Shown one piece after another: positions 18,286 to 27,164 of a stretch of DNA of 37,463 bases. The stretch comes from Burkholderiaceae bacterium. GTDB lineage: Bacteria; Pseudomonadota; Gammaproteobacteria; Burkholderiales; Burkholderiaceae. A program made the translations under genes and the position numbers. The notes beneath the pieces were generated by a model. It was not told where the DNA came from. It ran no database searches and was given only the letters and a program-made list of their open reading frames with translations. The stretch's first letter is position 1; every line of letters begins with the position of its first letter. Location: the NCBI GenBank assembly GCA_023266335.1, contig JAHFQJ010000019.1, positions 1 to 37,463 of the forward strand. The letters are read 5' to 3'.

Positions 18286-18326
18286 GCCCTGTAAAATTAA
18301 TTAGTTTAAAATTAGAGGGCGTTTTT
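18286..18326. terminator. Bidirectional terminator between NlpC/P60 gene and rpmE
   Basis: GCCCT (18286-18290) pairs with AGGGC (18316-18320). GTTTTT follows on the plus strand, and a T-rich run (TTTTCTCTTTTTT) follows on the minus strand. It sits between two convergent genes and can serve both. Confidence 0.6.
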
Positions 18327-18354
18327 ATGCAAAAAATAACAACTACTTTTGTCT

Positions 18355-18621
18355 TTAAGATTGTGCTTGATTACGCTGATATTTGCCAAATCTTTGATTA
18401 AATTTCTCAACACGACCTGCAGTATCCATAATTTTATTTTTAGCACCAGTATAAAACGGATGTGATTCAGATGAAACTTCAATTTTATAGTAAGGATATT
18501 CAACTCCCTCTATAGAAATAGTTGCCCTAGTTCTAACAGTTGATCCAATGATAAACTTATTGTTGGTAGAAACATCTTCAAAAACAACATCACGGTACTC
18601 TGGATGAGTATCTTTTTTCAT
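18355..18621 (-). CDS. rpmE2: Ribosomal protein L31, type B
   Basis: An 88-residue large-subunit ribosomal protein. It starts [18 protein letters not shown] and has [25 protein letters not shown] and [15 protein letters not shown], the standard L31 B-type pattern. It lacks the zinc-binding CxxC cysteines of type A, so it is the zinc-independent form. This form replaces the zinc-bearing one during zinc shortage where both exist; whether a type A copy exists here is unknown. GGAG lies five bases before the ATG. It is separated from xseA by 89 bases on the same strand. Confidence 0.96.
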   Translation of the reverse strand: MKKDTHPEYRDVVFEDVSTNNKFIIGSTVRTRATISIEGVEYPYYKIEVSSESHPFYTGAKNKIMDTAGRVEKFNQRFGKYQRNQAQS

Positions 18622-18710
18622 AAAAACTCCAAAAATATTTGCATATAACTTGAAATTATAAAATATAAGTCAGCAAAAGTAAAGCAATATACAGCTTTAC
18701 GGTTAAATAA

Positions 18711-19874
18711 TTAGGCTGAATTTTTAATATTAACTTCACTAAATTTAATTAATGCATTTTGAGTGTTTATATCATTCTTTCTTAAATTTAAACTATAGTC
18801 TTTATTCACTTCAATTTTTGATAAATCATCGATAATTTTATTATTCTCATCTAATATTTGTATATTAAAATCAAAATTTGCTGCTAAATTTAACTTAGGA
18901 TTGAGCAGTGCAAATTTATCTTTGTTTGCATAATGCTCATTTATTAAATACTTAATCTTTAAATTTATGCTGGCGTACAAATATTGTCTAACTTTATATA
19001 ACATATTTTCCTGCTTTTGCAGGTAATTATTAATTAGATTTTTTAGTGTAATGGCTTTATGCTGCAGTTCTTCTAAATGCTGCATTTTAGTTTTACCCAA
19101 TAAATCGACACTGGCTGTTGGTGTTGAAGCTCGGTAGCTGGAAACCATGTCTGCTATAGTAGTATCTGTTTCATGTCCGATTGCGGTAATAATTGGAATA
19201 TCGCTGTTAAAAATAGACGTGGCTAAACGCTCTTGATTATATGCGGCTAAATCTTCTAAACTGCCGCCGCCTCTGCCTATAATTAAAACATCAGCTAAAT
19301 TATCATGATTTGCTTTTTCTATTTGTTTGATAATTGTGCTTTCTGCATGCATTCCCTGGACTAAGCATGGATAAATTATAATTTTAATATGCGGAAATTT
19401 TAAATACATATTTTTGATAATATCTTGTAATGCAGCCGCTTCTAGTGAAGTTACTACGCCGATAGTTTTTATATTATCCGGAATAGGGTTTTTATGTTCT
19501 GCATCAAACATACCTAAATTCTGTAGTTTATTTTTAAGTGCAAGAAAAGCTTCGTATAATGCACCTTCGCCAACTGGTTTTATGCTGTCAATTACTAATT
19601 GTATTTCGCCTCTGGCTGCATAAAGCTCAACACTAGCAACAACTTCAACCTGCTGCCCTTGATTTGGCATAAAACTAGCGTACATTGCTTTGCCCTTAAA
19701 CATTACTGCTTTAATTTGGCTATGGCTATCTTTTAAATTAATATACCAATGCCCGCTATTGGCGATAGTTACACTGGCAATTTCTCCTTTTACCCAAATA
19801 CAGCTGAAATGATGAGCTAATATTTCTTGGATATTTGCAGTAAGCTGCTGGATAGTGAAAATGGTGTAGAGCAT
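18711..19874 (-). CDS. xseA: Exodeoxyribonuclease VII large subunit
   Basis: A 387-residue catalytic subunit of exonuclease VII, which degrades single-stranded DNA from both ends together with XseB. The N-terminal OB-fold carries WVKGEIASVTIANSGHWYINLKD at about residues 28-50. The catalytic core has IGVVTSLEAAALQDI, IIYPCLVQG, IGRGGGSLEDLAAYN and IGHETDTTIAD. The P-x-G-A-A of most homologues reads L-E-A-A-A here. At 387 residues it is shorter than the usual 400-450; the coiled C-terminal part is compact. No XseB gene is adjacent. The start gives LYTIFTIQQLTANIQEIL, the expected N-terminus. Confidence 0.92.
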   Translation of the reverse strand: MLYTIFTIQQLTANIQEILAHHFSCIWVKGEIASVTIANSGHWYINLKDSHSQIKAVMFKGKAMYASFMPNQGQQVEVVASVELYAARGEIQLVIDSIKPVGEGALYEAFLALKNKLQNLGMFDAEHKNPIPDNIKTIGVVTSLEAAALQDIIKNMYLKFPHIKIIIYPCLVQGMHAESTIIKQIEKANHDNLADVLIIGRGGGSLEDLAAYNQERLATSIFNSDIPIITAIGHETDTTIADMVSSYRASTPTASVDLLGKTKMQHLEELQHKAITLKNLINNYLQKQENMLYKVRQYLYASINLKIKYLINEHYANKDKFALLNPKLNLAANFDFNIQILDENNKIIDDLSKIEVNKDYSLNLRKNDINTQNALIKFSEVNIKNSA

Positions 19875-20165
19875 TGTTTGTATAATAATGATTATTTTTA
19901 TTTTATGCTATATATTATTTATATAAATATCAACTGAAAGTTTTACTAAATGTACTCATCTTTATCAATAATTATTTAAAATTTGTATTATTTATGATGA
20001 ATTATAGAAAAACTTTTAACACTAATATATAATTGAATAGCATAATGATTATTTTATAAAGATGTAAAATAATTAAATGCTTTAATTAATTAAGATGTAT
20101 ATTTATTACTATTCAAATAGTATAATTAAATATATTTGATATTAATTAAAATATATAAAATTATT

Positions 20166-21296
20166 ATGAATAAGCTACTATCTATTCCTATTCTAAATCT
20201 AGAACTAGCAGCTAAAGATGCTGGACTAGAAATAATTTCTATTGCGGCACAACTTTCTAAAAGTGAAAAAACTATAAGGGAAATTTGTCGTGGATTAATG
20301 ACAATCCCTCAGTTAAATAATTTTGCAAAAAAGGTAAATAAACCTTTTGGATTTTTTTTACTAGATAATCCAATGCCCAAATATCAACCTAAAATTCCTG
20401 ATTTACGTACTAGAAATAAAATTCCATTGAGTAAAAATTTTTTTGAAATATTTAAAGATATTTCTTATAAACAAGAATGGTATAAAGATTATCTTTCTAG
20501 TATAGCTACAGCTGAATTAAGTTTTGTCGGTTCTTTTAATCAAGATTCTGATATTACTGATATAGCTAAAAATATGCGAAAAGTTATAAAGTGGGAACAA
20601 AATCTCTTATCAATAAAAAATTTTGATGAACATTTCAAGCTACTTTGTGAAAAAATAGAAGATGTTGGAATATTAGTAATGAGAAATAGTATTGTTATAG
20701 ACAAGACTAATTCAAGATTGGACCCTGAAGAATTTCTTGGCTTTTGTATTGTGGATAAATTAGCTCCGGTTATTTTTATTAATAGTGCAGATAAAACTAG
20801 TGCTAAAATTTTTACCTTAGTGCATGAATTAGCACATATTTGGCTTGGTGTAACAGCCGTATCTGATAATAGCTACAATAATGATATTGAAAAAAAATGT
20901 AATGGTATTGCTGCTGAATTCCTAGTGCCGAAAACTAATTTTGAAAAAAAATGGGAATCAAATAATTTAATAGATTTAGATTATCAGATAGAAAGCCTAA
21001 GTCAAATTTTTCAAGTTAGTAAAATGGTAATTGCAAGAGTAGCTTTAACACACAATAAAATTTCTGGTGAATTATATAAAAAAATATATATAAAACAGAT
21101 GGAAGAAATTAAACATAAACAAAAGCAAAAAAAAGCAAAATCTGGCGGTCCATCAGCATACGTTATGAATCCAGTAAGAAATAGTAAAGTTATAACAGCT
21201 ACTGTTAGCAAACTATTAAAAAGAGGGGATATAGATTTTAAAGAAGCAAGCTTATTATTAAATACCAAAATGAACAAAGTTATGAATTATGTCTAA
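20166..21296 (+). CDS. ImmA/IrrE-type metallopeptidase with HTH region (antitoxin-like)
   Basis: A 376-residue protein of the COG2856 type. The N-terminal 60 residues form a helical HTH-like region (IISIAAQLSKSEKTIREICRG). A zinc peptidase domain follows with H220-E-L-A-H224 in TLVHELAHIWLG and a downstream Glu in CNGIAAEFLVP. I start at ATG 20166 rather than an upstream TTG. A perfect TATAAT lies at 20121-20126, but there is no clear Shine-Dalgarno sequence. The C-terminal 60 residues (KQKQKKAKSGGPSAY...) form a basic linker plus a small helical domain. Its stop overlaps the next ATG by 8 bases. In this arrangement with a DUF4411 PIN protein it is annotated as part of a toxin-antitoxin pair; a regulatory or proteolytic antitoxin role is inferred. 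Confidence 0.85.
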   Translation: MNKLLSIPILNLELAAKDAGLEIISIAAQLSKSEKTIREICRGLMTIPQLNNFAKKVNKPFGFFLLDNPMPKYQPKIPDLRTRNKIPLSKNFFEIFKDISYKQEWYKDYLSSIATAELSFVGSFNQDSDITDIAKNMRKVIKWEQNLLSIKNFDEHFKLLCEKIEDVGILVMRNSIVIDKTNSRLDPEEFLGFCIVDKLAPVIFINSADKTSAKIFTLVHELAHIWLGVTAVSDNSYNNDIEKKCNGIAAEFLVPKTNFEKKWESNNLIDLDYQIESLSQIFQVSKMVIARVALTHNKISGELYKKIYIKQMEEIKHKQKQKKAKSGGPSAYVMNPVRNSKVITATVSKLLKRGDIDFKEASLLLNTKMNKVMNYV

Positions 21297-21867
21297 AATA
21301 GAATTACATGGTAATGAAATATTTTTGATAGATGCAAACATATTAATTGCAGCTAAAAATTTATATTATAATCCTAAGTTTTGTAGTATTTTTTGGGTTA
21401 AATGGTTAAAAACAGGCATTGATACTGGTAAATTGAGAAGTATAGATAAAGTAAAAGCAGAACTTGAAGATAAAAACTCAGAGGATTTTTTATCTAAAAA
21501 AGTTGAAGATGGTTTTTTTGATAATTTTTGGATTAGCACACAAGATATTGTTATCGTCAATCATTATAAAAAACTCCAAAATTGGGCAAATAATGAGTGG
21601 GTAAAAAATAAACCATTAGACAAATGCCAAACTGCTTTAGAAAATTTTGCACAATTTGAAAATGCAGATCCTTGGTTATTATCGCTTGCCATGTCTAATA
21701 AAGATTATGTTATAGTTACAAATGAAATTTCTGCTCCTAACTCAACAAAAAATATTAAAATACCAGATGCAGCAAATGCAGACAATTTTAATATAAAAGT
21801 ATGCAATTTGTATGATTTGTTAAATAAACATTCTTATGAAAATCAAGATTTTTGTTTTATAAATTAA
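21289..21867 (+). CDS. DUF4411-family PIN-domain protein (toxin-like)
   Basis: A 192-residue protein of the DUF4411 branch of PIN-like nucleases. The first strand IFLIDANILIAAKNLYYNP holds the first acidic residue (Asp15) and conserved Asn17. The family's F-x-x-F-W-x-x-W-L segment reads FCSIFWVKWLKTG. The remaining acidic positions lie near KAELEDKN, ENADPWLLSLAM and IVTNE. It overlaps the ImmA/IrrE-type gene by 8 bases, so the two are translationally coupled. PIN toxins usually cleave tRNA, rRNA or mRNA; the target here cannot be read. Both genes are strongly A+T-rich with many Lys/Asn/Ile codons, consistent with acquisition as a mobile module. Confidence 0.88.
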   Translation: MSKIELHGNEIFLIDANILIAAKNLYYNPKFCSIFWVKWLKTGIDTGKLRSIDKVKAELEDKNSEDFLSKKVEDGFFDNFWISTQDIVIVNHYKKLQNWANNEWVKNKPLDKCQTALENFAQFENADPWLLSLAMSNKDYVIVTNEISAPNSTKNIKIPDAANADNFNIKVCNLYDLLNKHSYENQDFCFIN

Positions 21868-22034
21868 ATCTAATATAATCTCTAATTCGTTATTTTTATG
21901 TTCTATAGCCAACTCTATCCCCCTATACCATTCTGCTCAACACAATTTTTCATGTTTATCGAATAAGTATAAAACTCTTTTTACTTATGTTAGAATTTGT
22001 CAATCATAAATTTTATGTATAAAAGGATATAGAT

Positions 22035-23234
22035 ATGTCAAACTCAAATTTACATTTGGAAGATATAGCCATAGTAGCGGCAAAACGCACAGCCATTGGA
22101 AAATTTGGCGGAACATTAGCTAAAATTGCAGCAAGTTCTTTAGGCGCAAGTGTTATAAAAGACATTCTAACCAATACAAAAATTGCTCCGGAATATGTAC
22201 AAGAAGTTATTATGGGTCAAGTTTTAACTGCAGGGTGCGGGCAAAACACTGCTCGCCAAGCCAGCATAGAAGCAGGATTACCGCACTCTGTGCCGGCTAT
22301 GACAATTAATAAAGTTTGCGGTTCCGGCTTGAAAGCTGTGATATTAGGCGCTCAAGCTATTTTAAGCGGTGATGCACAAATAATTATCGCCGGCGGACAA
22401 GAAAACATGAGTGCAAGTTCTCATGTATTGCCAAATTCAAGAGACGGCTTTAGAATGGGTAATGCTGCCTTAATTGATACTATGGTTCATGATGGATTGT
22501 GGGATATTTACAATAATTATCATATGGGCGTTACAGCTGAAAATATTGCTAAACAAAATGGTATTAGCCGTGAACAGCAGGATGAATTTGCAGTCAATTC
22601 TCAAAATAAAGCAGAAAAAGCTCAAAAAGAAGGCAAGTTTGATGCAGAAATTACGCCAATCCATATTCCGCAAAAAAAAGCAGAACCAGTTGTCTTTAGA
22701 CACGATGAATATATCCGTTACGGTGCAACCTTAGAGCAAATGGCAAATTTACGCCCAGCCTTTGATAAAACAGGCACAGTAACAGCGGGTAATGCTTCGG
22801 GTTTAAATGATGGAGCTGCTGCCGTTATGTTAATGCCGGTAAGCAAAGCTCAAGAACTGGGTTTGCCTATTTTAGCCAGAATAAAAGCTTTTGCGAGCTG
22901 TGGTATAGATCCTGCAGTTATGGGTTTAGGTCCAATCAATGCCAGCACTAAATGTTTACAAAAAGCCGGCTGGAGTGTTCAAGATTTAGATGTATTAGAA
23001 ATTAACGAAGCTTTTGCAGCTCAAGCAATCGCAGTAAATAATGCAATGGGCTGGGATACTTCAAAGATAAATGTAAACGGCGGAGCAATTGCGTTAGGAC
23101 ATCCAATTGGAGCTTCTGGATGTCGTGTGTTAGTAACTTTAATTCATGAAATGCAGCGTCAAAATGCTAAAAAAGGTTTAGCATCTTTATGTATCGGCGG
23201 CGGTATGGGAATTGCATTAGCTATAGAAAGGTAG
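22035..23234 (+). CDS. phaA: Acetyl-CoA acetyltransferase (beta-ketothiolase)
   Basis: A 399-residue biosynthetic thiolase that condenses two acetyl-CoA to acetoacetyl-CoA. Catalytic residues are in place: Cys95 in INKVCGSGLKA, His356 in GGAIALGHPIGASG and Cys386 in LCIGGGMG. The loop GGQENMS is also typical. AAAGG lies 8 bases before the ATG. Its position two genes upstream of phaB indicates the first step of polyhydroxybutyrate precursor synthesis, although it could also serve ketone-body or fatty-acid metabolism. No PHA synthase (phaC) gene is present in the window. Confidence 0.95.
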   Translation: MSNSNLHLEDIAIVAAKRTAIGKFGGTLAKIAASSLGASVIKDILTNTKIAPEYVQEVIMGQVLTAGCGQNTARQASIEAGLPHSVPAMTINKVCGSGLKAVILGAQAILSGDAQIIIAGGQENMSASSHVLPNSRDGFRMGNAALIDTMVHDGLWDIYNNYHMGVTAENIAKQNGISREQQDEFAVNSQNKAEKAQKEGKFDAEITPIHIPQKKAEPVVFRHDEYIRYGATLEQMANLRPAFDKTGTVTAGNASGLNDGAAAVMLMPVSKAQELGLPILARIKAFASCGIDPAVMGLGPINASTKCLQKAGWSVQDLDVLEINEAFAAQAIAVNNAMGWDTSKINVNGGAIALGHPIGASGCRVLVTLIHEMQRQNAKKGLASLCIGGGMGIALAIER

Positions 23235-23241
23235 TCTACAA

Positions 23242-23670
23242 GTGATTAGTGGAGTTAAGCAAAGCATAAATTGCTCTAGAATTGGGCAAAATGGTTGTCT
23301 AAATGTTCTTGGTTTTAAGAAATTTGATACTAGTAAAACAAAAGTTAATTATGTTGGGCTGACATGCGGTCTACATGACACATATGTATCTTTTAATGAT
23401 ATAACAGATAATGATAAATTATTTTTACATTCTTTGATATATCCATCGTGTAAATCTAAAATATTTTATTGCACATGCGCTTCTTTAATCAGTGATGATT
23501 TTGAGACTAAAAATAAAAAGAAAATACGATGCGTAAGTTTATGCATGGAAGAATATGAAAAACTCAAAAAAAAGAATAGAAAACGCAAAATAGATGAAAT
23601 TAGCGAAGAAGAAAACCAGAAGTTACATGAACTTCAAATGGAATTAATGGCAATGCGAAGCACCAATTAA
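23242..23670 (+). CDS. Unknown Cys-rich protein with basic cluster, between phaA and phaB
   Basis: A 142-residue protein of no recognised family. It starts at GTG, 7 bases after the phaA stop, with AAAGG about ten bases upstream. The first 100 residues contain about eight cysteines (for example SCKSKIFYCTC and RCVSLC) that could bind metal. The C-terminal third is a charged helix with the basic cluster KKKNRKRK followed by acidic EISEEENQK and a likely coiled coil. The basic cluster looks like a classical nuclear-localisation signal, but DNA or RNA binding in the bacterium is just as possible. It is not PhaR, phasin or any usual pha-operon protein. The tight spacing implies co-transcription with phaA and phaB. 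Confidence 0.6.
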   Translation: MISGVKQSINCSRIGQNGCLNVLGFKKFDTSKTKVNYVGLTCGLHDTYVSFNDITDNDKLFLHSLIYPSCKSKIFYCTCASLISDDFETKNKKKIRCVSLCMEEYEKLKKKNRKRKIDEISEEENQKLHELQMELMAMRSTN

Positions 23671-23714
23671 TACTAACGTACAAAAATTTATTATAATTAA
23701 AAAAAGGAAGAGGC

Positions 23715-24467
23715 ATGAGTGAAAATCAGCAAAATCAAAAAATTGCATATGTAACCGGCGGTATGGGCGGAATTGGCACTGCTATTTGTCAAAGTTTAGC
23801 TAGGGACGGATTTAAAGTAGTCGCCGCCTGCAGTCCAAACCGTGATCCGTCAATTTGGCTGGAAGAACAGAAAATTTTGGGATTTGATTTTATAGCATCA
23901 GTTATTGATGTAGAAAGTTTTAAATCGTGCCAAAAAGCTGTTAATGATGTCATAGAACAACATGGCACCATTAGTATATTAGTTAATAATGCTGGTATCA
24001 CTAAAGATTCATCTTTCCGTAAAATGAGCTTTCAAGAATGGAATGATGTAATAAGCACAAACTTAAATAGCTTGTTTAATGTAACTAAACATGTTATAGA
24101 AGGCATGATTAGTCAAAATTACGGCAGAATTATTAATATTTCGTCAGTAAACGGACAAAAAGGGCAGTTTGGACAAACTAATTACAGTGCTGCTAAAGCT
24201 GGAATGCATGGTTTTACTATGTCATTAGCTCAAGAATTAGCAAGTAAATGTATTACCGTAAATACTGTTTCTCCTGGCTATATTGCTACAGAAATGGTGC
24301 AGAAAATTGAACAAAGTGTTTTAGACAAAATAATTGCTTCAATTCCGGTTAAACGTTTAGGTTTAACAGAAGATGTTGCCAGCATTGTATCATGGTTGTC
24401 AAGTGAAAAATCCGGATTTGCAACAGGCGGTAATTTCCCTATTAACGGCGGTTTACATATGTGTTAA
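23715..24467 (+). CDS. phaB: Acetoacetyl-CoA reductase
   Basis: A 250-residue NADPH-dependent SDR reductase that makes (R)-3-hydroxybutyryl-CoA. The cofactor motif TGGMGGIG spans residues 14-21. NNAGIT follows at about 91-96. The catalytic Ser (143/144 in NISSVNGQKGQFGQTNYS), Tyr157 and Lys161 are present. The run VNGQKGQFGQTNY and the C-terminal NGGLHMC strongly favour PhaB of betaproteobacteria over FabG. A strong Shine-Dalgarno GGAAGAGG precedes the ATG. With phaA it forms the precursor pathway for polyhydroxybutyrate, interrupted only by the unknown Cys-rich gene. Confidence 0.95.
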   Translation: MSENQQNQKIAYVTGGMGGIGTAICQSLARDGFKVVAACSPNRDPSIWLEEQKILGFDFIASVIDVESFKSCQKAVNDVIEQHGTISILVNNAGITKDSSFRKMSFQEWNDVISTNLNSLFNVTKHVIEGMISQNYGRIINISSVNGQKGQFGQTNYSAAKAGMHGFTMSLAQELASKCITVNTVSPGYIATEMVQKIEQSVLDKIIASIPVKRLGLTEDVASIVSWLSSEKSGFATGGNFPINGGLHMC

Positions 24468-24470
24468 ATT

Positions 24471-24496
24471 ACTTTAATTAAATAGGTAATTAAAGT
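24471..24496. other. AT-rich perfect inverted repeat after phaB
   Basis: ACTTTAATTA (24471-24480) and TAATTAAAGT (24487-24496) are perfectly complementary around AATAGG. It begins four bases past the phaB stop and ends seven bases before the next ATG. It may attenuate or terminate transcription, but it has no G+C core or T-tract. Confidence 0.45.
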
Positions 24497-24503
24497 GTGA
24501 GAA

Positions 24504-24752
24504 ATGTTAAATAGAATTATTGATCTTAATCAAAGAAAAGTAAATAACGATAGTTGTATTTTTTGCCAAGATATATTTGAAGATTTAAAAGATAAATCTT
24601 TATGCAACTCTTCACTAGGAAGCCTGCATAGTAACCATCGTTATACGATGAATGGTAAAAAATATTCCTGCGTACAGGCTTACTATCAGCATTTAGATGC
24701 TGAAAATCTTACTAAAATAAATGAGGTGAAAAACAATGCAGCAGCATTATAA
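24504..24752 (+). CDS. Small Cys-containing protein with partial NADAR-like motif
   Basis: An 82-residue frame. The N-terminal [17 protein letters not shown] looks like a small metal-binding element. It is followed by [29 protein letters not shown], which follows the opening of NADAR (YbiA-like) domains, where 'LSN...F...G..Y..VE..YQ..KA' is typical. Only this first part of the domain is present, about 35 residues against roughly 150 in full NADAR proteins, so it is a truncated remnant or a reduced derivative. The conserved Glu of the 'VEHAYQ' segment is Gln here. The end overlaps the pepA start by 17 bases. The ribosome-binding site (GTGAGAA) is weak. Coding status is moderate. Confidence 0.5.
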   Translation: MLNRIIDLNQRKVNNDSCIFCQDIFEDLKDKSLCNSSLGSLHSNHRYTMNGKKYSCVQAYYQHLDAENLTKINEVKNNAAAL

Positions 24753-26241
24753 TGTAAAGCTTAGCGCAAAGCAGGCAAAATCTGGTATTATTGTAACTAC
24801 CGTCGCATCAGAAAAATTAGCTGATGTGCATTTGGCTAAAATTTTTTCTCAAGAAGAAATTAAACAGCTTCAGACAATTGCAAAATTAAGCAAATTTGAA
24901 GCTAAACCAAAAACTACTATTCAAGCAAATCTTAATAATGGAGCAATTGCAGTAATTATTGGCGTACAAAATTCTGATATAGAACAAAATGCTGCCTCAT
25001 TTGCAAATGTACTCGGCAATTTAGTCAAAGATTATAAACATCAAAATATTAATATTATTTTAGATAATCTTGATACTAAAAATTTACATCAACTTGTCAT
25101 TGCATGGCATAAAGCTAATTATAATTTACATGACAGGCATGACTTAAAAAAAGAATTTAAAAAAGAAAAAAATGTATCTAATTTAGATATTACGGTTTTT
25201 AATCAAGATAATAAATCAGATCTGAACACACAATTATTACAAAGCGTATCAACAATTGAAGGCATGCTTTTAGCTCAAGATTTAGCTAATTTACCTCCGA
25301 ATATTGCTACCCCAAGCTTTTTAGCTCAAACTGCTCAAGCTATTGCGAGTAAAGAAAATCATATTAGCGTAAAAATTTTAGATAAAAAGCAAATTGAAGC
25401 TTTAGCTATGAATTCATTCTTAGCCGTAACTCAAGGTTCACAAGAACCGCCAAAACTTATTACATTAGAATATAAATCTAAAGCTAAATCACAGGCAAAA
25501 AGTAAAAAATCTGATGCGCCAATTGTATTGGTAGGTAAAGGCATTACATTTGACAGCGGAGGTATTTCATTAAAACCAGGTGAAAGCATGGATGAAATGA
25601 AATATGATATGTGCGGTGCCGCTGCTGTTTTAGGCGTTTTTAAAGCTTTATCTTTAATTCAGCCCAATGTCCATGTAATTGGAGTTATTCCAAGTTGTGA
25701 GAATATGCCGTCTGGAACAGCAACTAGACCAGGTGATATTGTAAAAAGCATGAATGGCTTAACGATAGAAATTTTAAATACAGATGCAGAAGGAAGATTA
25801 ATTTTATGCGATGCATTAACCTATGCACAAAAAATTTGTCAACCTCAAAAGCCAAAGGCAATTATTGATATTGCTACACTAACTGGTGCATGTGTAATCG
25901 CATTAGGACACCATAATACCGGATTATTCTGTAATGACAGCATATTGCAGCAGCAGTTGCTTGAAAGCTCAAAAGCAACCTTAGACAATGTATGGGCAAT
26001 GCCGTTAGATAGTGTTTATAAAGAGCAGTTAAAGAGTAATTTCGCAGATTTAGCCAATATTGGGGGCAGACCTGCCGGCAGTGTAACAGCAGCATGTTTT
26101 TTACAGCATTTTATTGATGAAGGAAATGCTTGGGCTCATTTAGATATAGCAGGTACTGCTTGGAACAGCGGTAAAAATAAAGGTGCAACAGGCAGACCTG
26201 TTAGCTTATTAGTTGATTATGTTATAAAACAGCAATCTTAG
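24736..26241 (+). CDS. pepA: Leucyl aminopeptidase (cytosol aminopeptidase, M17)
   Basis: A 501-residue hexameric metallopeptidase that removes N-terminal residues from peptides; in some bacteria PepA also binds DNA. The M17 signature NTDAEGRL lies in the C-terminal half. The metal and catalytic ligands appear in [17 protein letters not shown] (Lys, Asp), [15 protein letters not shown] (Lys, Asp) and [13 protein letters not shown] (Asp, Glu, Arg). The N-terminal third is the divergent regulatory domain. GAGGTGA seven bases before the ATG supports this start even though it lies inside the preceding small frame. A short basic insertion ([14 protein letters not shown], about residues 248-261) sits just before the catalytic core. 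A 290-bp spacer follows. Confidence 0.95.
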   Translation: MQQHYNVKLSAKQAKSGIIVTTVASEKLADVHLAKIFSQEEIKQLQTIAKLSKFEAKPKTTIQANLNNGAIAVIIGVQNSDIEQNAASFANVLGNLVKDYKHQNINIILDNLDTKNLHQLVIAWHKANYNLHDRHDLKKEFKKEKNVSNLDITVFNQDNKSDLNTQLLQSVSTIEGMLLAQDLANLPPNIATPSFLAQTAQAIASKENHISVKILDKKQIEALAMNSFLAVTQGSQEPPKLITLEYKSKAKSQAKSKKSDAPIVLVGKGITFDSGGISLKPGESMDEMKYDMCGAAAVLGVFKALSLIQPNVHVIGVIPSCENMPSGTATRPGDIVKSMNGLTIEILNTDAEGRLILCDALTYAQKICQPQKPKAIIDIATLTGACVIALGHHNTGLFCNDSILQQQLLESSKATLDNVWAMPLDSVYKEQLKSNFADLANIGGRPAGSVTAACFLQHFIDEGNAWAHLDIAGTAWNSGKNKGATGRPVSLLVDYVIKQQS

Positions 26242-26324
26242 TTCTAATTAAGTAAAGTCAAATTGCATCATTGCAGTATAAATATTAATTCCACCGTTAT
26301 TATCTATACAGAAACATGTCATAT

Positions 26325-26340
26325 CTGCCTGCATAGGCAG
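26325..26340. other. Small G+C-rich hairpin in the pepA-hisG spacer
   Basis: CTGCCT (26325-26330) pairs with AGGCAG (26335-26340) around GCAT. A run of seven T follows about a dozen bases later. It stands out in composition from the AT-rich spacer. It may be a weak pepA terminator or a remnant palindromic repeat. Confidence 0.4.
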
Positions 26341-26531
26341 GTATTTAGAGCTTTTTTTACTGAATTACTGCCTATTCAAGTAAGAATTTAATATGCTATT
26401 TTATCTATCTACAACTAAAAACCTCTAATATTTTTGTCTATTTTCCCCTGCCCTGATAAAGCATAATCAATCCAAATAGTTTATAATATAATTTATTACA
26501 TCGCTAGCCTTGATTATAAAATTTAAATATT

Positions 26532-27164
26532 ATGACTATAACTCTAGCCTTATCTAAAGGGCGTATTTTTAGTGAAACTCTGCCTCTTTTAAAAACTGCC
26601 AATATTGAAGTTTTAGAAGACCCTGAAACCTCACGTAAACTTATAATTCCAACTAGCAATCCGGATCTGAGAATTATTATGGTACGTGCAACTGATGTAC
26701 CAACATATGTACGCTACGGTGCGGCAGATATTGGCATAGCAGGTAAAGATGTTTTAATTGAATATGGTTTAGATGGTTTATACACTCCCATCGATTTAGA
26801 AATTGCAAAATGTATAATTGCAGTTGCTGCTCCGAATAATTTTGATTATGCTAAAAGAATTGAACAGGGGCGCATAACAGTTGCTACGAAATATGTAAAA
26901 ACAGCACAAGAACATTTTACTCATAAAGGTGTTCATGCGGATATTATTAAACTTTACGGCTCAATGGAATTAGCTCCGCTGGTAGGTTTAGCTGATGTTA
27001 TTGTTGATTTGGTTTCTACCGGCAATACACTAAAAGCGAATAATCTAAAAATGATTGAAAAAATATGTGAAATTAGCTCAAAACTCATTGTGAATAAAGC
27101 AAGTTATAAAACTAAACTAAAAGATATACAAAGCATAATCAATATATTTCAAAAGGCAAAGTGA
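26532..27164 (+). CDS. hisG: ATP phosphoribosyltransferase, short form
   Basis: First enzyme of histidine synthesis (ATP plus PRPP gives phosphoribosyl-ATP). The 210-residue length is that of the short HisG, which lacks the C-terminal regulatory domain and needs HisZ as partner. Motifs are [18 protein letters not shown] at the start, [15 protein letters not shown] and the PRPP-binding region [25 protein letters not shown]. HisZ is not in this window. The stop TGA overlaps the ATG of hisD, so the two are translated together. No strong Shine-Dalgarno sequence precedes the start. Confidence 0.96.
   Translation: MTITLALSKGRIFSETLPLLKTANIEVLEDPETSRKLIIPTSNPDLRIIMVRATDVPTYVRYGAADIGIAGKDVLIEYGLDGLYTPIDLEIAKCIIAVAAPNNFDYAKRIEQGRITVATKYVKTAQEHFTHKGVHADIIKLYGSMELAPLVGLADVIVDLVSTGNTLKANNLKMIEKICEISSKLIVNKASYKTKLKDIQSIINIFQKAK

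Noticed and set aside
20166-21867. Prophage or integrated element around the ImmA/IrrE-like gene
   Set aside because: There is no integrase, phage structural gene or attachment-site duplication. Flanking genes are housekeeping, so only the two-gene module appears foreign.
26242-26531. CRISPR-like or riboswitch structure in the pepA-hisG spacer
   Set aside because: There is only one short palindrome, no repeat units, and no recognisable T-box or other leader before hisG.
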